A DNA stretch of 64,000 nucleotides from Amycolatopsis thermoflava N1165 (GTDB lineage Bacteria; Actinomycetota; Actinomycetes; Mycobacteriales; Pseudonocardiaceae), in contig NZ_KI421511.1 in assembly GCF_000473265.1 (NCBI RefSeq), positions 4,315,560-4,379,559 on the forward strand. Reading direction: 5' to 3'. Positions 8,558-21,947 of this stretch are shown here, piece after piece. The stretch's first letter is position 1. Each line of letters begins with the position of its first letter. The notes under the pieces were generated by a model, which was not told the DNA's origin, ran no database searches, and saw only the letters and a program-made list of their open reading frames with translations. The translations under genes were made by a program, and so were the position numbers.

Positions 8558-8711
8558 TTTCGTCGCACCCCTTATTCGGTTCCGCCGGTTCACCGAACGT
8601 AGGCGGTGCGTCCGATGGGGTCAAAAGAAGCAACGAGATCGCCACTCGCTGTTATCGGAAAGAGATCAACGTTGCGTGTGGACGATGCGCACGGAAAGTG
8701 ACAGAACTGGC

Positions 8712-10733
<2,022 letters not shown>

Positions 10734-10859
10734 CGGTGCACCTCCAGATGAACGACACACAGAGCGTACTCGTCGGTAACTTCGCGCGCAGCCCCGCAAG
10801 GACGCATCTCACTGGGTGCGAAATCAGCCTGACCCCATCATGACTGCCGAGTTAGCCTC

Positions 10860-11489
10860 GTGGGTGTGACGTGGAGCCTGTACGCGAGTTACCTGGTGTT
10901 CGCCCTGCTGATCGCGGTGGTGCCGGGTCCGGACACGATGGTCGTGCTGAAGAACGCGCTGGCCGGCGGCGCGCGGGGCGGGTTGTTCACCTGCTCCGGC
11001 ATCGCGCTGGGCAACCTGGTGCAGGCCACCGCGGTCGGGCTCGGGCTGGGCACGCTGATCGTGCAGGTGCGGCCGCTGTTCGAGACCGTGCGGTGGGCCG
11101 GGGTCGCCTACCTGTGCTGGCTGGGGTTCCAGGCGCTGCGCGGCGCGTGGCGCGGGAACTACGAGGCGCTGGACGAGCTGGACCGGCGCCGGGCGAGCGG
11201 ACTGCGACGGTTCCGCGAGGGGTTCCTGTCGAACATCACCAACCCGAAGGTGATGGCGTTCTACCTGTCGGTGCTGCCGCAGTTCCTCGACCCGGCGACG
11301 ACCGGCGCGGGCGAGGCGCTGCTGCTGGCGTACACGGTGCTGGTGGTCGGCACGGCGTGGCAGCTGACGTTGCTGTTCCTGGTCCGCTGGGCGAAGGGCT
11401 GGCTGAACCGGCGACGCGTCCGCCGCGCGATGGACGCCGTGACGGGCACCGCGCTGATCGGCTTCGGCGTCGGACTGGCCGCGGAGTGA
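10860..11489 (+). CDS. LysE/RhtB family amino acid exporter
   Basis: A 209-residue membrane protein with five to six hydrophobic segments. It has the family N-terminal VPGPDTMVVLKNALAGG motif and the central FLSNITNPKVMAFYLSVLPQF motif. It exports amino acids or small metabolites by proton exchange. The GTG at 10860 has no clear ribosome site; a second GTG lies two codons on at 10866. It diverges from the mutase gene and its stop is one base from the end of the Uma2 relic. Confidence 0.82.
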   Translation: MGVTWSLYASYLVFALLIAVVPGPDTMVVLKNALAGGARGGLFTCSGIALGNLVQATAVGLGLGTLIVQVRPLFETVRWAGVAYLCWLGFQALRGAWRGNYEALDELDRRRASGLRRFREGFLSNITNPKVMAFYLSVLPQFLDPATTGAGEALLLAYTVLVVGTAWQLTLLFLVRWAKGWLNRRRVRRAMDAVTGTALIGFGVGLAAE

Positions 11490-11490
11490 G

Positions 11491-11817
11491 TCAGAGCAGC
11501 GCGGCGAGGTCGATCGTCACGGTGCCCACACCCGTCGAGGCGTAGGCCCTCGACACGCCAGAAGTGCGGGACACCCGCGGCCGCGTGTTGGGCCGGCTTG
11601 CTCGTGCGGTCCGCGGTCAGCGAATCCCGGGACACCACCTCGGCGACCAACAGGCGGTGCCCCGGCGCCGGAGCCGACCGGTCCGGCGATTCGTGCACCA
11701 CGACCGCGCCATCGACGATTTCGAGGCGGGCACGCACTTCCTCGGGCAGCGCCTGGTGCTCCTCGTGTGTCAGCCCTTCCGGCGGCAGCGCCAGCCATCC
11801 GGGCAGCGCGGTCAGCA
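11491..11817 (-). pseudogene. Uma2 (DUF820) family nuclease relic with internal deletion and frameshift
   Basis: The first part reads LPPEGLTHEEHQALPEEVR then LEIVDGAVVVHESP, the start of a Uma2-type restriction-like nuclease. It then jumps to AEVVSRDSLTADRTSKPAQ and AAGVPHFWRVE, so roughly the middle third, including the usual PDxxV region, is missing. After WRVE the frame is lost; the expected ending TVTIDLAALL-stop is found in another frame at 11491-11545. No start codon is visible. It sits in the gap after murA. It is non-functional as written. Confidence 0.75.
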
Positions 11818-13086
11818 GCGCTCCGCCGCGCCGACGACCCGCTCCACGCGCGCGCCCAGCCGGTTCAGGTTCTCGACGAAGTACGGGTACCCGCGGTCGA
11901 TGTGGAACACGTCCCAGATCTCGGTGACCCCGTCGGCGCACAGGCCGGCCAGCACCAGGCCCGCGCCCGCGCGGATGTCGGACGCCCAGACCGGCGCGGA
12001 GGACAACCTCTCGACCCCGCGGACCACCGCGTGGTGGCCGTCGGTGCGGGCGTCGGCGCCCAGCCGCACCATTTCCTCGATGAACCGGAACCGCGCCTCG
12101 TACACGTTCTCCGTGATCATCGACGTGCCCTCGGACACCGCGGACAACGCGACGGCGAACGGCTGCAGGTCCGTGGCGAACCCCGGGTAGGGCAGCGTCA
12201 CGAAGTCGACCGCCTTGGGCCGGTCGTGCTGCACCACCCGGAACCCGCTCTCGCCGAACGTCGTGATCTCGGCGCCGGCCATCCGCAGCTTCTCCAGCAC
12301 CAGGTCCAGGTGGTGCGGGTTGACACCCTTCACCGTCAGGTCACCGCGGGTCATCGCGGCCGCGAAGGCCCACGTCGCGCCCACGATCCGGTCGCCGATC
12401 ACGCGGTGCTCGGTGGGGTGCAGCTCGGTGACGCCGTGCACGGTCAGCGTCGACGTTCCGGCGCCCTCGATCTTCGCGCCCATCTGGTTCAGCATCACGC
12501 AGATGTCGACGATCTCCGGCTCGCGCGCGGCGTTGTCGATCACCGTCGTGCCCTCGGCCAGCACCGCGGCCATCAGGATGTTCTCGGTCGCGCCGACGCT
12601 CGGGAAGTCCAGCCAGATCTGGGCGCCCTTGAGATGGTCGGCGGTGGCGACGACGCAGCCGTGCTCGATGGTGCTCGTCGCGCCGAGCGCGCGCAGCCCG
12701 TTCTGGTGCATGTCCAGTGGCCGCGACCCGATCGCGTCACCGCCCGGCAACGCGACGACAGCCTGCTTCAGACGGCCGACCAGCGGGCCGAGCACGCACA
12801 CGGACGCACGCAGCTTGCCCATCGCGGGCGAGTCGGCCCGGTGGGACAGCTCGGACGGGGTCGTGATCTTCGCGGTGTCGCCGTCCAGGACCACCTCGCA
12901 CCCGACGCTGCGCAGCACGTCCGCCATCAGCGGGACGTCCAGGATCTGCGGGCAGTTGGTGATGGTGGTGGTGCCCTCGGCGAGGAGTGCGGCCGCCATC
13001 AGCTTCAGAACACTGTTCTTGGCTCCGACGACCTCGACCTCGCCCACCAGCCGCGCACCACCGTGCACGTCGAAGTGCTCGCTCAT
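11812..13086 (-). CDS. murA: UDP-N-acetylglucosamine 1-carboxyvinyltransferase
   Basis: A 424-residue cytoplasmic enzyme that transfers enolpyruvate from PEP to UDP-GlcNAc, the first committed step of peptidoglycan synthesis. It has the N-terminal [18 protein letters not shown] motif with the conserved lysine near residue 23. The active-site loop reads [15 protein letters not shown], with Asp117 where most bacteria have the fosfomycin-target cysteine. The chosen start MSEHFDV at 13086 has further in-frame ATGs upstream. It diverges from the M16 peptidase gene. The neighbourhood (ATP synthase, PduO, murA) matches that of Mycobacterium. Confidence 0.95.
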   Translation of the reverse strand: MSEHFDVHGGARLVGEVEVVGAKNSVLKLMAAALLAEGTTTITNCPQILDVPLMADVLRSVGCEVVLDGDTAKITTPSELSHRADSPAMGKLRASVCVLGPLVGRLKQAVVALPGGDAIGSRPLDMHQNGLRALGATSTIEHGCVVATADHLKGAQIWLDFPSVGATENILMAAVLAEGTTVIDNAAREPEIVDICVMLNQMGAKIEGAGTSTLTVHGVTELHPTEHRVIGDRIVGATWAFAAAMTRGDLTVKGVNPHHLDLVLEKLRMAGAEITTFGESGFRVVQHDRPKAVDFVTLPYPGFATDLQPFAVALSAVSEGTSMITENVYEARFRFIEEMVRLGADARTDGHHAVVRGVERLSSAPVWASDIRAGAGLVLAGLCADGVTEIWDVFHIDRGYPYFVENLNRLGARVERVVGAAERC

Positions 13087-13230
13087 GGCCGTCATCATGC
13101 CTTCCGGTTCAGGCACCCGGACGGAGGGGCGGGACATAACAGAGGGCGACCGAGTTCGCACTATCGTGTGAAACACTGTGCTCCCTCGCGGCGATAACGC
13201 GCCCGTGCGTCCCACTCGACTGGGGGAACC

Positions 13231-14745
13231 TTGAGCGAAATGTTGACCCCGCCCGCGCCTCCGTCCCTGCCCGAGGTGCACCGGGCCGAGATCGACGGCG
13301 TGCCGGTCTTCTGGACCGACCAGCCGGGCAGGCTCAGCGCGAGCCTGTTGTTCGGGGTCGGTCTCGCGCACGAGTCGTTCCTGCAGACCGGGATCACGCA
13401 CCTCGTCGAGCACCTGGCGATGCGGCGCGTGCGCACGAGCCGCTACGAGAACAACGCCTCCACCGAGGTCCTGCACACCAGTTTCGACGTCACCAGCACC
13501 CCGGAGACCGTCGCGGAGCACCTGCGGCGCGTGTGCGAGTCGCTGGCCGACCTCGACACCGGGCCGCTGCGGCTGGAGCGCGGCGTGCTGCTGGCCGAGG
13601 AGCGCGGCAACGACGGCCCGGGCGTGACCGCGTGGCTGCCGTCGGCGCTGTGGTTCGGCAACCGGGCGTTCGGCCTGACCGGCAACGTCCAGCTCGCCGC
13701 CGTCCACGCGGGCCCCGAGCAGGCCCGCGAGTGGTGCGCGCGCTGGTTCCACCGCGACAACGCCGCACTCGTGCTGTCCGGCCCTCCCCCGGCCGGCCTG
13801 AAGCTCCCGCTGCCCCCGGGCCCGCCTCGGCAGCCGGTGACCGCCGAGCCGTTCGACCTGCCTACCCCGGCCCAGACGAGCATCCCCAACGGCGTCGTGG
13901 GCTGCGCGCTGGTCGAGTGGACCGCGGAGATCGCGTGCGCGGCCGGCATCCTCATCCACCGCCTCACCGAACGCCTGCGACACCTCGAGGGCCTGGTCTA
14001 CGACATCGCCTTCGACCACCAGATGGTGGACGCGCGCCGGGCCGTCCTCGGGTTCGGCACCGACGTGCCGGACAAGCAGGCCGCGCGGGTCGTCGACGCG
14101 ATCCGCACCGAGCTGGCCGAGCTGGGCCGCAGCGGGCCGACCGAGGAGGAACTGGCCGTCGACCGGGCGGGGCTCGCCGAGGAGGTCGCCGAGCGGGATT
14201 TCGCGGTCTACCGGGCGTTCGACGCGGCGATGAGCGAGCTGACCGGCTGGCCCTCGGCGGCCGAGCACCAGCAGCGCGTGCTGGCCGGGCTCGACCCGGC
14301 CGCGGTCGCGGCGGCGGCCCGCGAGCTGGCCGGACGGCTGGTGCTGTGCGCGCCGGAGCGACACGTCCCGCGGGACCTGCCGGAACTGCCGGGCAGCCCG
14401 CTGCCCGCGCCGCCGGGCCGGGAGATGAAGCGGGCGCTGGTCGGCTCGACCGCGCCCCGCGGCTACCGGCTCGTGGTTGGTGAGGAGGGCCTGTCCACCT
14501 ACTTCGGGCAGAACCCGTCACCGGCGGCTGTCGTGCGGTTCGACGACCTCGCCGGGGTCGGCATCGAGCACACCGACGGTCAGTTGCCGATCCTGCACCT
14601 GTTCGGCACCCACGGTGGGGCGATCACCGTGCGTCCCGGCGACTGGCGCGGCGGCCGGGCGCTGGTGCGGGACCTGCGGGCGCGAATCGATTCCGCGGTG
14701 TGTTTCGAAGCGCCGGAGGCCATGCGGCTGTTCGAGCAGTCGTAA
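13231..14745 (+). CDS. M16 (insulinase-type) peptidase family protein
   Basis: A 504-residue protein. The N-terminal half has the inverted zinc motif HLVEH at residues 57-61, with E123/E124 in VLLAEERGN as candidate third ligand, so an active M16 metallopeptidase fold is likely. The C-terminal quarter ([16 protein letters not shown] onward) is a separate domain I do not recognise. TTG at 13231 follows GGGGGAA at good spacing; the ATG at 13240 is the alternative. There is no signal peptide, so it should be cytoplasmic. It is followed after ten bases by the adenosyltransferase gene and may share its transcript. Confidence 0.75.
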   Translation: MSEMLTPPAPPSLPEVHRAEIDGVPVFWTDQPGRLSASLLFGVGLAHESFLQTGITHLVEHLAMRRVRTSRYENNASTEVLHTSFDVTSTPETVAEHLRRVCESLADLDTGPLRLERGVLLAEERGNDGPGVTAWLPSALWFGNRAFGLTGNVQLAAVHAGPEQAREWCARWFHRDNAALVLSGPPPAGLKLPLPPGPPRQPVTAEPFDLPTPAQTSIPNGVVGCALVEWTAEIACAAGILIHRLTERLRHLEGLVYDIAFDHQMVDARRAVLGFGTDVPDKQAARVVDAIRTELAELGRSGPTEEELAVDRAGLAEEVAERDFAVYRAFDAAMSELTGWPSAAEHQQRVLAGLDPAAVAAAARELAGRLVLCAPERHVPRDLPELPGSPLPAPPGREMKRALVGSTAPRGYRLVVGEEGLSTYFGQNPSPAAVVRFDDLAGVGIEHTDGQLPILHLFGTHGGAITVRPGDWRGGRALVRDLRARIDSAVCFEAPEAMRLFEQS

Positions 14746-14755
14746 GGTTCTCGGT

Positions 14756-15328
14756 ATGCCGGTACGGATCAACCGCGTGTACACCAGGGTCGGCGACAAC
14801 GGGACGACCGCGCTCGGCGACGGCTCGCGCGTGCCGAAGACCGACCCGCGGCTGGCCGCCTACGCCGACGTCGACGAGACGAACTCGGTGGTCGGGCTGG
14901 CGCTCGCGATGGGCGGTCTCGACGAGGAGATCGCGGTGGTGCTGCGCCGCGTGCAGAACGACCTGTTCGACGTCGGCGCCGACTTGTGCTCGCCGGTGGT
15001 GCCCGATCCGGAGTTCCCCCCGCTGCGCATCACCGAGGCCTACATCGAGCGGCTCGAAGGCTGGTGCGACGAGTTCAACGAGCGCCTGCCGAAGCTGACG
15101 TCGTTCATCCTGCCCGGCGGCACCCCGGGGGCGGCGTTCCTGCACCAGGCACGCACGGTGAGCCGGCGGGCCGAGCGGGCCGGGTGGGCGCTGGTGGAGG
15201 CGGACGCGGACCGCACGAACGTACTGGCCGTGAAGTACCTGAACCGGCTCTCCGACCTGCTCTTCATCCTGGCCCGCCTGGCCAACCCGGACGGCGACGT
15301 GCTCTGGAAGCCCGGCGGAGAAGCCTGA
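14756..15328 (+). CDS. pduO: Cob(I)yrinic acid a,c-diamide/cobalamin adenosyltransferase, PduO type
   Basis: A 190-residue ATP:corrinoid adenosyltransferase. Visible motifs are TRVGDNGTTALGDGSR (ATP binding), YADVDETNSVVG, and the C-terminal RRAERA and YLNRLSDLLFILAR helices. It converts cob(I)alamin to adenosylcobalamin, the cofactor needed by the mutase encoded at 8712-10733. The homologue in Mycobacterium lies in the same place beside murA, so the location is ancestral. Confidence 0.92.
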   Translation: MPVRINRVYTRVGDNGTTALGDGSRVPKTDPRLAAYADVDETNSVVGLALAMGGLDEEIAVVLRRVQNDLFDVGADLCSPVVPDPEFPPLRITEAYIERLEGWCDEFNERLPKLTSFILPGGTPGAAFLHQARTVSRRAERAGWALVEADADRTNVLAVKYLNRLSDLLFILARLANPDGDVLWKPGGEA

Positions 15329-15398
15329 CGGTCGACCCAGGGCGAGCGCGCGTGTCCGCCACCAGCACGTCGACGCTCCGGAAAGCCGCGGAGATGCC

Positions 15399-15418
15399 TG
15401 CCGGACTCCACTCCGGCA
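15399..15418. terminator. Hairpin after the adenosyltransferase gene
   Basis: TGCCGGA-CTCCAC-TCCGGCA forms a perfect 7-bp stem with a 6-nt loop, 70 bases after the stop. There is no T-run. The rest of the 143-bp gap to the next gene holds nothing else I can identify. Confidence 0.35.
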
Positions 15419-15471
15419 AGCATGCGGTCATCCTCATACCCGCCACCAGCACGGCGACCTAGGTTCGTGCC

Positions 15472-15918
15472 ATGACCGACAACCCACCGCTGCCGGGAAG
15501 CATCCGGCTGCCGGACGGGGCCTGGGTCCGCGGGCGGGGCCTGCGCCGCCCCCAGCCCACCGGCCCGGCGCCCCAGTTCGGCCTCTACCTGGGCTCCGCG
15601 CGGCTGCGCCGCGACCACGACGCCGGTCTGGGATGGCCGCACACCTGGCTGGACTGGCCGGACTTCCGGCTGCCCCGCGACCAGGACGCCGCCGTCCGGG
15701 AGATCCGCGCCCTGCACGAGCGGGCGCGCGCCGGCGAAGCGGTCGAAGTCGCCTGTGCCGGCGGGGTCGGGCGGACCGGCACGGTCATCGCCTGCCTCGC
15801 CGTTCTGGCCGGCATAGACCCCACTGAAGCCGTCTCGTGGACGCGGCAGCACCACCACCCCCGGGCGGTCGAAACGCCGGGGCAACGCCGCTGGGTGCGC
15901 CGGTTCACACGGGACTAG
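15472..15918 (+). CDS. Dual-specificity/tyrosine phosphatase-like protein
   Basis: A 148-residue protein with the P-loop CAGGVGRTG (Cx5R), which is the signature of cysteine-based phosphatases. The residue before Cys is Ala (VACAGGVGR) instead of the common His. An upstream DWPDFRLPRD stretch probably supplies the general acid. The actinobacterial family is small and mostly uncharacterised. It is convergent with the DUF2550 gene across a 179-bp gap in which I see no gene. Confidence 0.72.
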   Translation: MTDNPPLPGSIRLPDGAWVRGRGLRRPQPTGPAPQFGLYLGSARLRRDHDAGLGWPHTWLDWPDFRLPRDQDAAVREIRALHERARAGEAVEVACAGGVGRTGTVIACLAVLAGIDPTEAVSWTRQHHHPRAVETPGQRRWVRRFTRD

Positions 15919-16097
15919 GTTGGGACGGCTGCGGCGGGCGAGCGACTCTCGTCACCCGGGCCGCGCACCAGCATGTGGGCGGTGCCGCTGCTCGCCGGGA
16001 TGGTGGTCGGCCGGATCGGACCTGGCCACCCGCTACGCCGGACTCACTATGGCCGCCATCGTCCTCCGGCTCCGATGACGTGCCAGACGGGGCTAGA

Positions 16098-16532
16098 TCA
16101 GGACGCGCGCGGCACCTGGCGTCCCGGCGGAGCGGACTCCAGCCAGGACAGGAACCCGGTCAGCGCGTCCGGGCCCATCGCGATCTCGATGGGCTCCTGG
16201 AGGGCCGACTCGCAGCGCAGGACCGTCGCGTCGGAGGGCACCGCGTACGCCTCGGTGCCGACGGGGTCGCGGCGGTCCGCGATCATCAACGTTTCACGTT
16301 CGAACACCCGGTCCGGGCCGGTGCGCAAGCTCCACACCCGGTACCAGGCGAACACCTCACCCTCGTAGCGCCCCAGACCCAGGTGCCAGCCCGCACGGGC
16401 GTTGTCCGGGTCCCAGCGCAACGCGACGCTCACGCCGCCCTGACGCCGCATCCGCCCCCAGCGGAAGCTGTACCAGAACGCGACGACGGCAAGACCGAGC
16501 AGGACGACCAGGACAACGAGGGTGATTTCCAC
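16098..16532 (-). CDS. DUF2550 domain-containing protein
   Basis: A 144-residue protein with one N-terminal membrane helix (LVVLVVLLGLAVVAFWYSF) and a basic cytoplasmic start after it, followed by a small beta-rich domain with GWHLGLGRYEGEVFAWYRV. It corresponds to Rv1312, which follows atpC in Mycobacterium. Its role is unknown; constant linkage to the ATP synthase operon suggests a link to the membrane or the envelope. It starts 24 bases after atpC and is probably the last gene of that operon. Confidence 0.85.
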   Translation of the reverse strand: MEITLVVLVVLLGLAVVAFWYSFRWGRMRRQGGVSVALRWDPDNARAGWHLGLGRYEGEVFAWYRVWSLRTGPDRVFERETLMIADRRDPVGTEAYAVPSDATVLRCESALQEPIEIAMGPDALTGFLSWLESAPPGRQVPRAS

Positions 16533-16556
16533 GGCCGGCTCCTGCTCGTCGCCGGG

Positions 16557-16922
16557 TCAGACCGACTGGCCGGCCGCGCGGAGACGAGCGGTTGCTCTGG
16601 CCCGCTCGGCCTCGTCCTCGTCACCGAGCGCGGAGCGGGCGGCCTCGACGTCGATCTCGTCGGCGAGCTCCGCCGACTCGGCGAGGATGCTCACCCGCTC
16701 GGCGGTCACGGACAGGAAGCCACCGTGGACCGCGGCGCGGACGGTCTCACCGTCCGTGGTCGTCACCTTGACGACGCCACCCTCGACCAGCTGACCAAGC
16801 ACCGGCTCGTGACCCGGCATCAGGCCGATCTCACCCTCAGTGGTCTGCGCGACCACGAACGTCGCCTGACCGGACCAGAGACGGCGTTCGACGGCGACAA
16901 GCTCGACGGTCATCTCAGCCAC
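16557..16922 (-). CDS. atpC: ATP synthase F1 subunit epsilon
   Basis: A 121-residue central-stalk subunit. It has the N-terminal beta-sandwich with [16 protein letters not shown] and a short C-terminal helical part rich in Arg/Ala/Glu. It links gamma to the c-ring and modulates ATPase activity. GTG at 16922 follows AAGGAG; ATG at 16913 is also possible. It is separated from atpD by 114 bases containing a stable hairpin, unlike the tight spacing elsewhere in the operon. Confidence 0.95.
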   Translation of the reverse strand: MAEMTVELVAVERRLWSGQATFVVAQTTEGEIGLMPGHEPVLGQLVEGGVVKVTTTDGETVRAAVHGGFLSVTAERVSILAESAELADEIDVEAARSALGDEDEAERARATARLRAAGQSV

Positions 16923-16985
16923 GTGGTTCTCCTTCGTTCCCGCGCCGATGAGCGCAGTCTAATAGGTTCGCGACCGGTTACGACA

Positions 16986-17026
16986 ACGGCGGGGTGAGAG
17001 TCCTTAAAGGACACCCGCCCCGCCGT
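16986..17026 (-). promoter_or_regulatory. Stem-loop between atpD and atpC
   Basis: ACGGCGGGG (16986-16994) pairs perfectly with CCCCGCCGT (17018-17026), and an inner TCCTTAAAGGA (17001-17011) can form a second small stem. It begins 10 bases after the atpD stop on the transcribed strand and has no T-run, so it is more likely an mRNA-processing or attenuating element than a full terminator. Confidence 0.5.
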
Positions 17027-17036
17027 CGTCCCGACA

Positions 17037-18461
<1,425 letters not shown>

Positions 18462-19412
18462 CTACTCATCACTTCCTACAGCGGCGAGCGCATCGGCCCC
18501 ACCGACGATTTCGCTGATCTCCTGCGTGATCTGGGCCTGCCGCGCCTGGTTCGCCAGCCGGGTGTAGGTCTCCACCAGCTCGCTGGCGTTGTCCGACGCC
18601 GACTTCATGGCGGTGCGCCGGGCGGCCAGCTCGGAAGCGGCCGACTCGAGCAGAGCCGAAAAGATCCGCGTGTTGATGTACTTCGGCAGCAGGGCCGACA
18701 GCAGCCGGTCCGCGCTGGGCTCGAACTCGTACGCCGGGAGGATCTCGCCGGGCTGAGCGGCGCCCTCCGCGCCGTCTTCCACGTACTCGACCTCGAGGGG
18801 CGCCATCCGCTTGGCGACCGGGGTCTGGGTCAGCATCGACTTGAACTCGGTGTACACGATGTGCACCTCGTCCACGCCGAGGACGCCGTCCTCGCCCGGC
18901 CCGTTCGCGTCGTCGTCCGCGCCGGCGAGGAACGCCTTGGTCAGCGTCTCGCCCGCGGCGGCGGCGTTCTCGTAGTGCGGCTGGTCCGAGAAGCCGGTCC
19001 AGCTGTCGACGACCTCGCGGTTGCGGAACCGGTAGTAGTTCAGGCCCTTGCCGCCGATGACGTAGACCTGGGGCTCCTTGCCCTCCGAGCGCAGCAGCGA
19101 GAGCAGCTCCTCGGTGGCCCGCAGCACGTTGGTGTTGTAACCACCGCACAGGCCCTTGTCACTGGTCACCACCAGCACGGCCGCCCGCTTCGGGTCGGGC
19201 CGCTCGACGAGGAACGGGTCGTCGAGGCTCGCGGCCCCGCCCGCCAGGGCGGAGAGCACCTTGGTGATCTCCTCGGCGTACGGGCGCGAAGCCTCGACGC
19301 GTGCCTGGGCACGGCCGATCCGCGAGGTGGCGATCAGTTCCATCGCCTTGGTGATCTTGCCGATCGATTTCGTCGCCCGGATCTTTGCCCGGAGCTCGCG
19401 AAGTTGCGCCAT
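18462..19412 (-). CDS. atpG: ATP synthase F1 subunit gamma
   Basis: A 316-residue rotor shaft. Long N- and C-terminal helices ([23 protein letters not shown] at the start) frame a Rossmann-like middle with [13 protein letters not shown]. An acidic loop around residues 164-180 ([15 protein letters not shown]) matches the place of the extra gamma loop described in mycobacteria, where it restrains ATP hydrolysis. It is 11 bases downstream of atpA. Confidence 0.97.
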   Translation of the reverse strand: MAQLRELRAKIRATKSIGKITKAMELIATSRIGRAQARVEASRPYAEEITKVLSALAGGAASLDDPFLVERPDPKRAAVLVVTSDKGLCGGYNTNVLRATEELLSLLRSEGKEPQVYVIGGKGLNYYRFRNREVVDSWTGFSDQPHYENAAAAGETLTKAFLAGADDDANGPGEDGVLGVDEVHIVYTEFKSMLTQTPVAKRMAPLEVEYVEDGAEGAAQPGEILPAYEFEPSADRLLSALLPKYINTRIFSALLESAASELAARRTAMKSASDNASELVETYTRLANQARQAQITQEISEIVGGADALAAVGSDE

Positions 19413-19423
19413 CAGCTATCCGG

Positions 19424-21067
19424 TCACTTCGTCGGGGCGGGCTTGTTGACCTTGACGGTCTCCTGCCCGACCTTGTCGGCGTCCATCGCCTCGGCCTCGG
19501 CCTCGTTCACGAGCTGCTCACCGGAAGAGGTGGTGAAGCCCTTCTTGAACTCGGCGGCCGCGGCGGCGACGCGCTCGGCGAGCTCGTCGGTCCACTTACC
19601 CTTGTCGCGGATCTCGGCGAGGATGTCGTCGTGCTTGTGGCGGATGTTCTCCAGCAGCTCGGTGTTGAAGCGAGCCACGTCCTCCACCGGCACGTCGTCG
19701 AAGTGCCCCTTGGTGCCGAGGTACACGGTGACGACCTGCTGCTCGACCGGGATCGGCGAGTACTGCGGCTGCTTGAGCACCTCGTACAGGCGGGCACCGC
19801 GGTCCAGCTGGGCGCGCGAGGTCGGGTCCAGGTCGGAGGCGAAGGCGGCGAACGCCTGCAGCTCCTGGTACTGGGACAGGTCGATCCGCAGCGAACCGGA
19901 CACCGTCTTCATCGCCTTGATCTGCGCGTCACCACCGACTCGGGAGACCGAGGTGGTCACGTCGACCGCGGGGCGCTGACCCGAGTTGAACAGGTCGGAC
20001 TGGAAGAAGCACTGACCGTCGGTGATCGAGATGACGTTGGTGGGGATGTAGGCCGAGATGTCGTTGGCCTTGGTCTCGATGACCGGCAGACCGGTCAGCG
20101 AGCCGCCACCCAGCTCGTCCGACAGCTTCGCGCAGCGCTCGAGCAGCCGGGAGTGCAAGTAGAAGACGTCGCCGGGGAACGCCTCGCGGCCCGGCGGGCG
20201 GCGCAGCAGCAGCGACAGGGCGCGGTAGGCGTCGGCCTGCTTGGACAGGTCGTCGAACACGATCAGGACGTGCTTGCCCTGGTACATCCAGTGCTGGCCG
20301 AGGGCCGAACCGGTGTAGGGGGCCAGCCACTTGAAGCCGGCGGAGTCCGACGCGGGGGCCGCGACGATAGTGGTGTACTCCAGCGCACCCGCGTCCTCGA
20401 GGGACTTGCGGACACCGGCGATGGTGGAGCCCTTCTGGCCGACCGCGACGTAGATGCAGCGGACCTGCTTGCTCGGGTCGCCGGTCGCCCAGTTGGCCTT
20501 CTGGTTGATGATCGTGTCGACGCAGACCGCGGTCTTGCCGGTCTTGCGGTCGCCGATGATCAGCTGGCGCTGGCCGCGGCCGATCGGGGTCATCGCGTCG
20601 ATCGCGGTGATGCCCGTCTGCAGCGGCTCGGACACCGGCTGGCGCTCCACGACCGAGGCGGCCTGCAGCTCGAGGGCGCGGCGGTCCTCGGCCGGGATGT
20701 CGCCGAGGCCGTCGATCGGCTTGCCGAGCGGGTCGATGACGCGGCCGAGGAAGCCCTCGCCGACCGGGATCGAGAGGATCTGGCCGGTCCGCTTGACCTC
20801 CTGACCCTCCTCGATCTGCTCGTAGTTGCCGAGGATGACGACACCGATCTGGCGCGGCTCCAGGTTCTGGGCCACCCCGAGGATCCCGCCGGGGAACTCC
20901 AGCAGCTCGTTGGCCATGGTCGAGGGCAGACCCTCGACGTGGGCAACGCCGTCGCCGGTGTCCACGACGACGCCGACCTCTTCCCGGTTGACTTCGGGTG
21001 AGTAACTCGAGACGTAGTTCTCGATCGCGCTACGGATCTCGTCCGAGGAGATCGTCAGCTCCGCCAT
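19424..21067 (-). CDS. atpA: ATP synthase F1 subunit alpha
   Basis: A 547-residue non-catalytic nucleotide-binding subunit with P-loop [11 protein letters not shown] and the [16 protein letters not shown] region. The C terminus carries an extension after the core ([16 protein letters not shown] to NKPAPTK), similar in position to the mycobacterial alpha extension that suppresses ATPase activity. The start [11 protein letters not shown] at 21067 follows an AGGAACGAGAGAGCGGG region. Confidence 0.97.
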   Translation of the reverse strand: MAELTISSDEIRSAIENYVSSYSPEVNREEVGVVVDTGDGVAHVEGLPSTMANELLEFPGGILGVAQNLEPRQIGVVILGNYEQIEEGQEVKRTGQILSIPVGEGFLGRVIDPLGKPIDGLGDIPAEDRRALELQAASVVERQPVSEPLQTGITAIDAMTPIGRGQRQLIIGDRKTGKTAVCVDTIINQKANWATGDPSKQVRCIYVAVGQKGSTIAGVRKSLEDAGALEYTTIVAAPASDSAGFKWLAPYTGSALGQHWMYQGKHVLIVFDDLSKQADAYRALSLLLRRPPGREAFPGDVFYLHSRLLERCAKLSDELGGGSLTGLPVIETKANDISAYIPTNVISITDGQCFFQSDLFNSGQRPAVDVTTSVSRVGGDAQIKAMKTVSGSLRIDLSQYQELQAFAAFASDLDPTSRAQLDRGARLYEVLKQPQYSPIPVEQQVVTVYLGTKGHFDDVPVEDVARFNTELLENIRHKHDDILAEIRDKGKWTDELAERVAAAAAEFKKGFTTSSGEQLVNEAEAEAMDADKVGQETVKVNKPAPTK

Positions 21068-21117
21068 GTCGTTCCCGCTCTCTCGTTCCTGCAGGTGTGC
21101 AAAGTCTTTGTGTGGTG

Positions 21118-21942
21118 TCAGGCCAGCTGCCTGCGCAGCTCGGCGATCCGGCCCGCGGTGCTGCCGTCGATGACCTCGTCGCCCACCCGGACGACGAGCC
21201 CGCCACCGAGGCGGGCGTCGACCTCGACGTGCAGCCCGATCGGGCGCCCGTAGATCCGGTGCAGCTGCTCGGCCAGCCGCTCCCGCTGCTCCGCGGACAG
21301 CTCGCTCGCGCTCGTGACGTACGCGACCGAGCGCTCGCGGCGCTGCGCGGCCAGCTTGACCAGCTGGTCCAGGTTGAACCCGACGCTGCGGCCCGCCGAC
21401 CGGCCAACGACCTGCTCCACCAGGGCAAGGGTGATTTCCTCCACCTTGCTCTGCAGCAGCTCGCGCACCAGCCTGCGCTTCGCGTCGCCGGGTGCCGTCT
21501 GGTCGGACAGCGTCTGCTCCAGCTCCGGGTTGCTCACCACGATACGGGCGATCCGGAACAACTGGTCCTCGACGGCGTCGAGCTTCCCGGCCTTCTCCGC
21601 GCTGGTGAGCAGCGCGTTGCGGCCGAGCGACTCGACCCCGTCGACCAGTTCCCGCGGGCTGGACCAGCGGGCCGCGACCACGGCGTCGAGCACGCGCAGG
21701 GCCTGCTCGGACACCTTGCCGGTCAGCAGCGCGCGGACCAGCCGGGTGCGGGCCTCCGGGTCGGACGAGGCGTCGGCGACCGCGCGGCGCAGCCCGATCT
21801 CCCTGCCGAGCAGGTCGACCACGGCCAGCAGCTCGTTGCCGAGGGCGGCCGAGTCCGCGCCGGCCTCGCCGGTGACCTCGGCGAGCCGGGTCTCGGCGGA
21901 GGCGAGCGCTTCGCGGCTCGCGGCGTGCAGCGTCAGCGTCAT
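21118..21942 (-). CDS. atpH: ATP synthase F1 subunit delta
   Basis: A 274-residue peripheral stalk subunit, longer than the 177-residue E. coli protein but of usual actinobacterial size. It has an N-terminal helical extension and the conserved C-terminal [23 protein letters not shown]. Unlike Mycobacterium, where a b-type segment is fused to delta, this delta is free-standing. It starts five bases after atpF. Confidence 0.95.
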   Translation of the reverse strand: MTLTLHAASREALASAETRLAEVTGEAGADSAALGNELLAVVDLLGREIGLRRAVADASSDPEARTRLVRALLTGKVSEQALRVLDAVVAARWSSPRELVDGVESLGRNALLTSAEKAGKLDAVEDQLFRIARIVVSNPELEQTLSDQTAPGDAKRRLVRELLQSKVEEITLALVEQVVGRSAGRSVGFNLDQLVKLAAQRRERSVAYVTSASELSAEQRERLAEQLHRIYGRPIGLHVEVDARLGGGLVVRVGDEVIDGSTAGRIAELRRQLA

Positions 21943-21947
21943 CTGGA

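Noticed and set aside
8558..8711. Gap between the mutase end and the EhuB start searched for a cobalamin riboswitch
   Set aside because: The gap is upstream of the transporter and not of the mutase, and no B12-box-like sequence was seen.
15919..16097. Possible small gene or fragment between the phosphatase and DUF2550 genes
   Set aside because: Short hydrophobic stretches occur, but there is no start with a ribosome site and no recognisable family.
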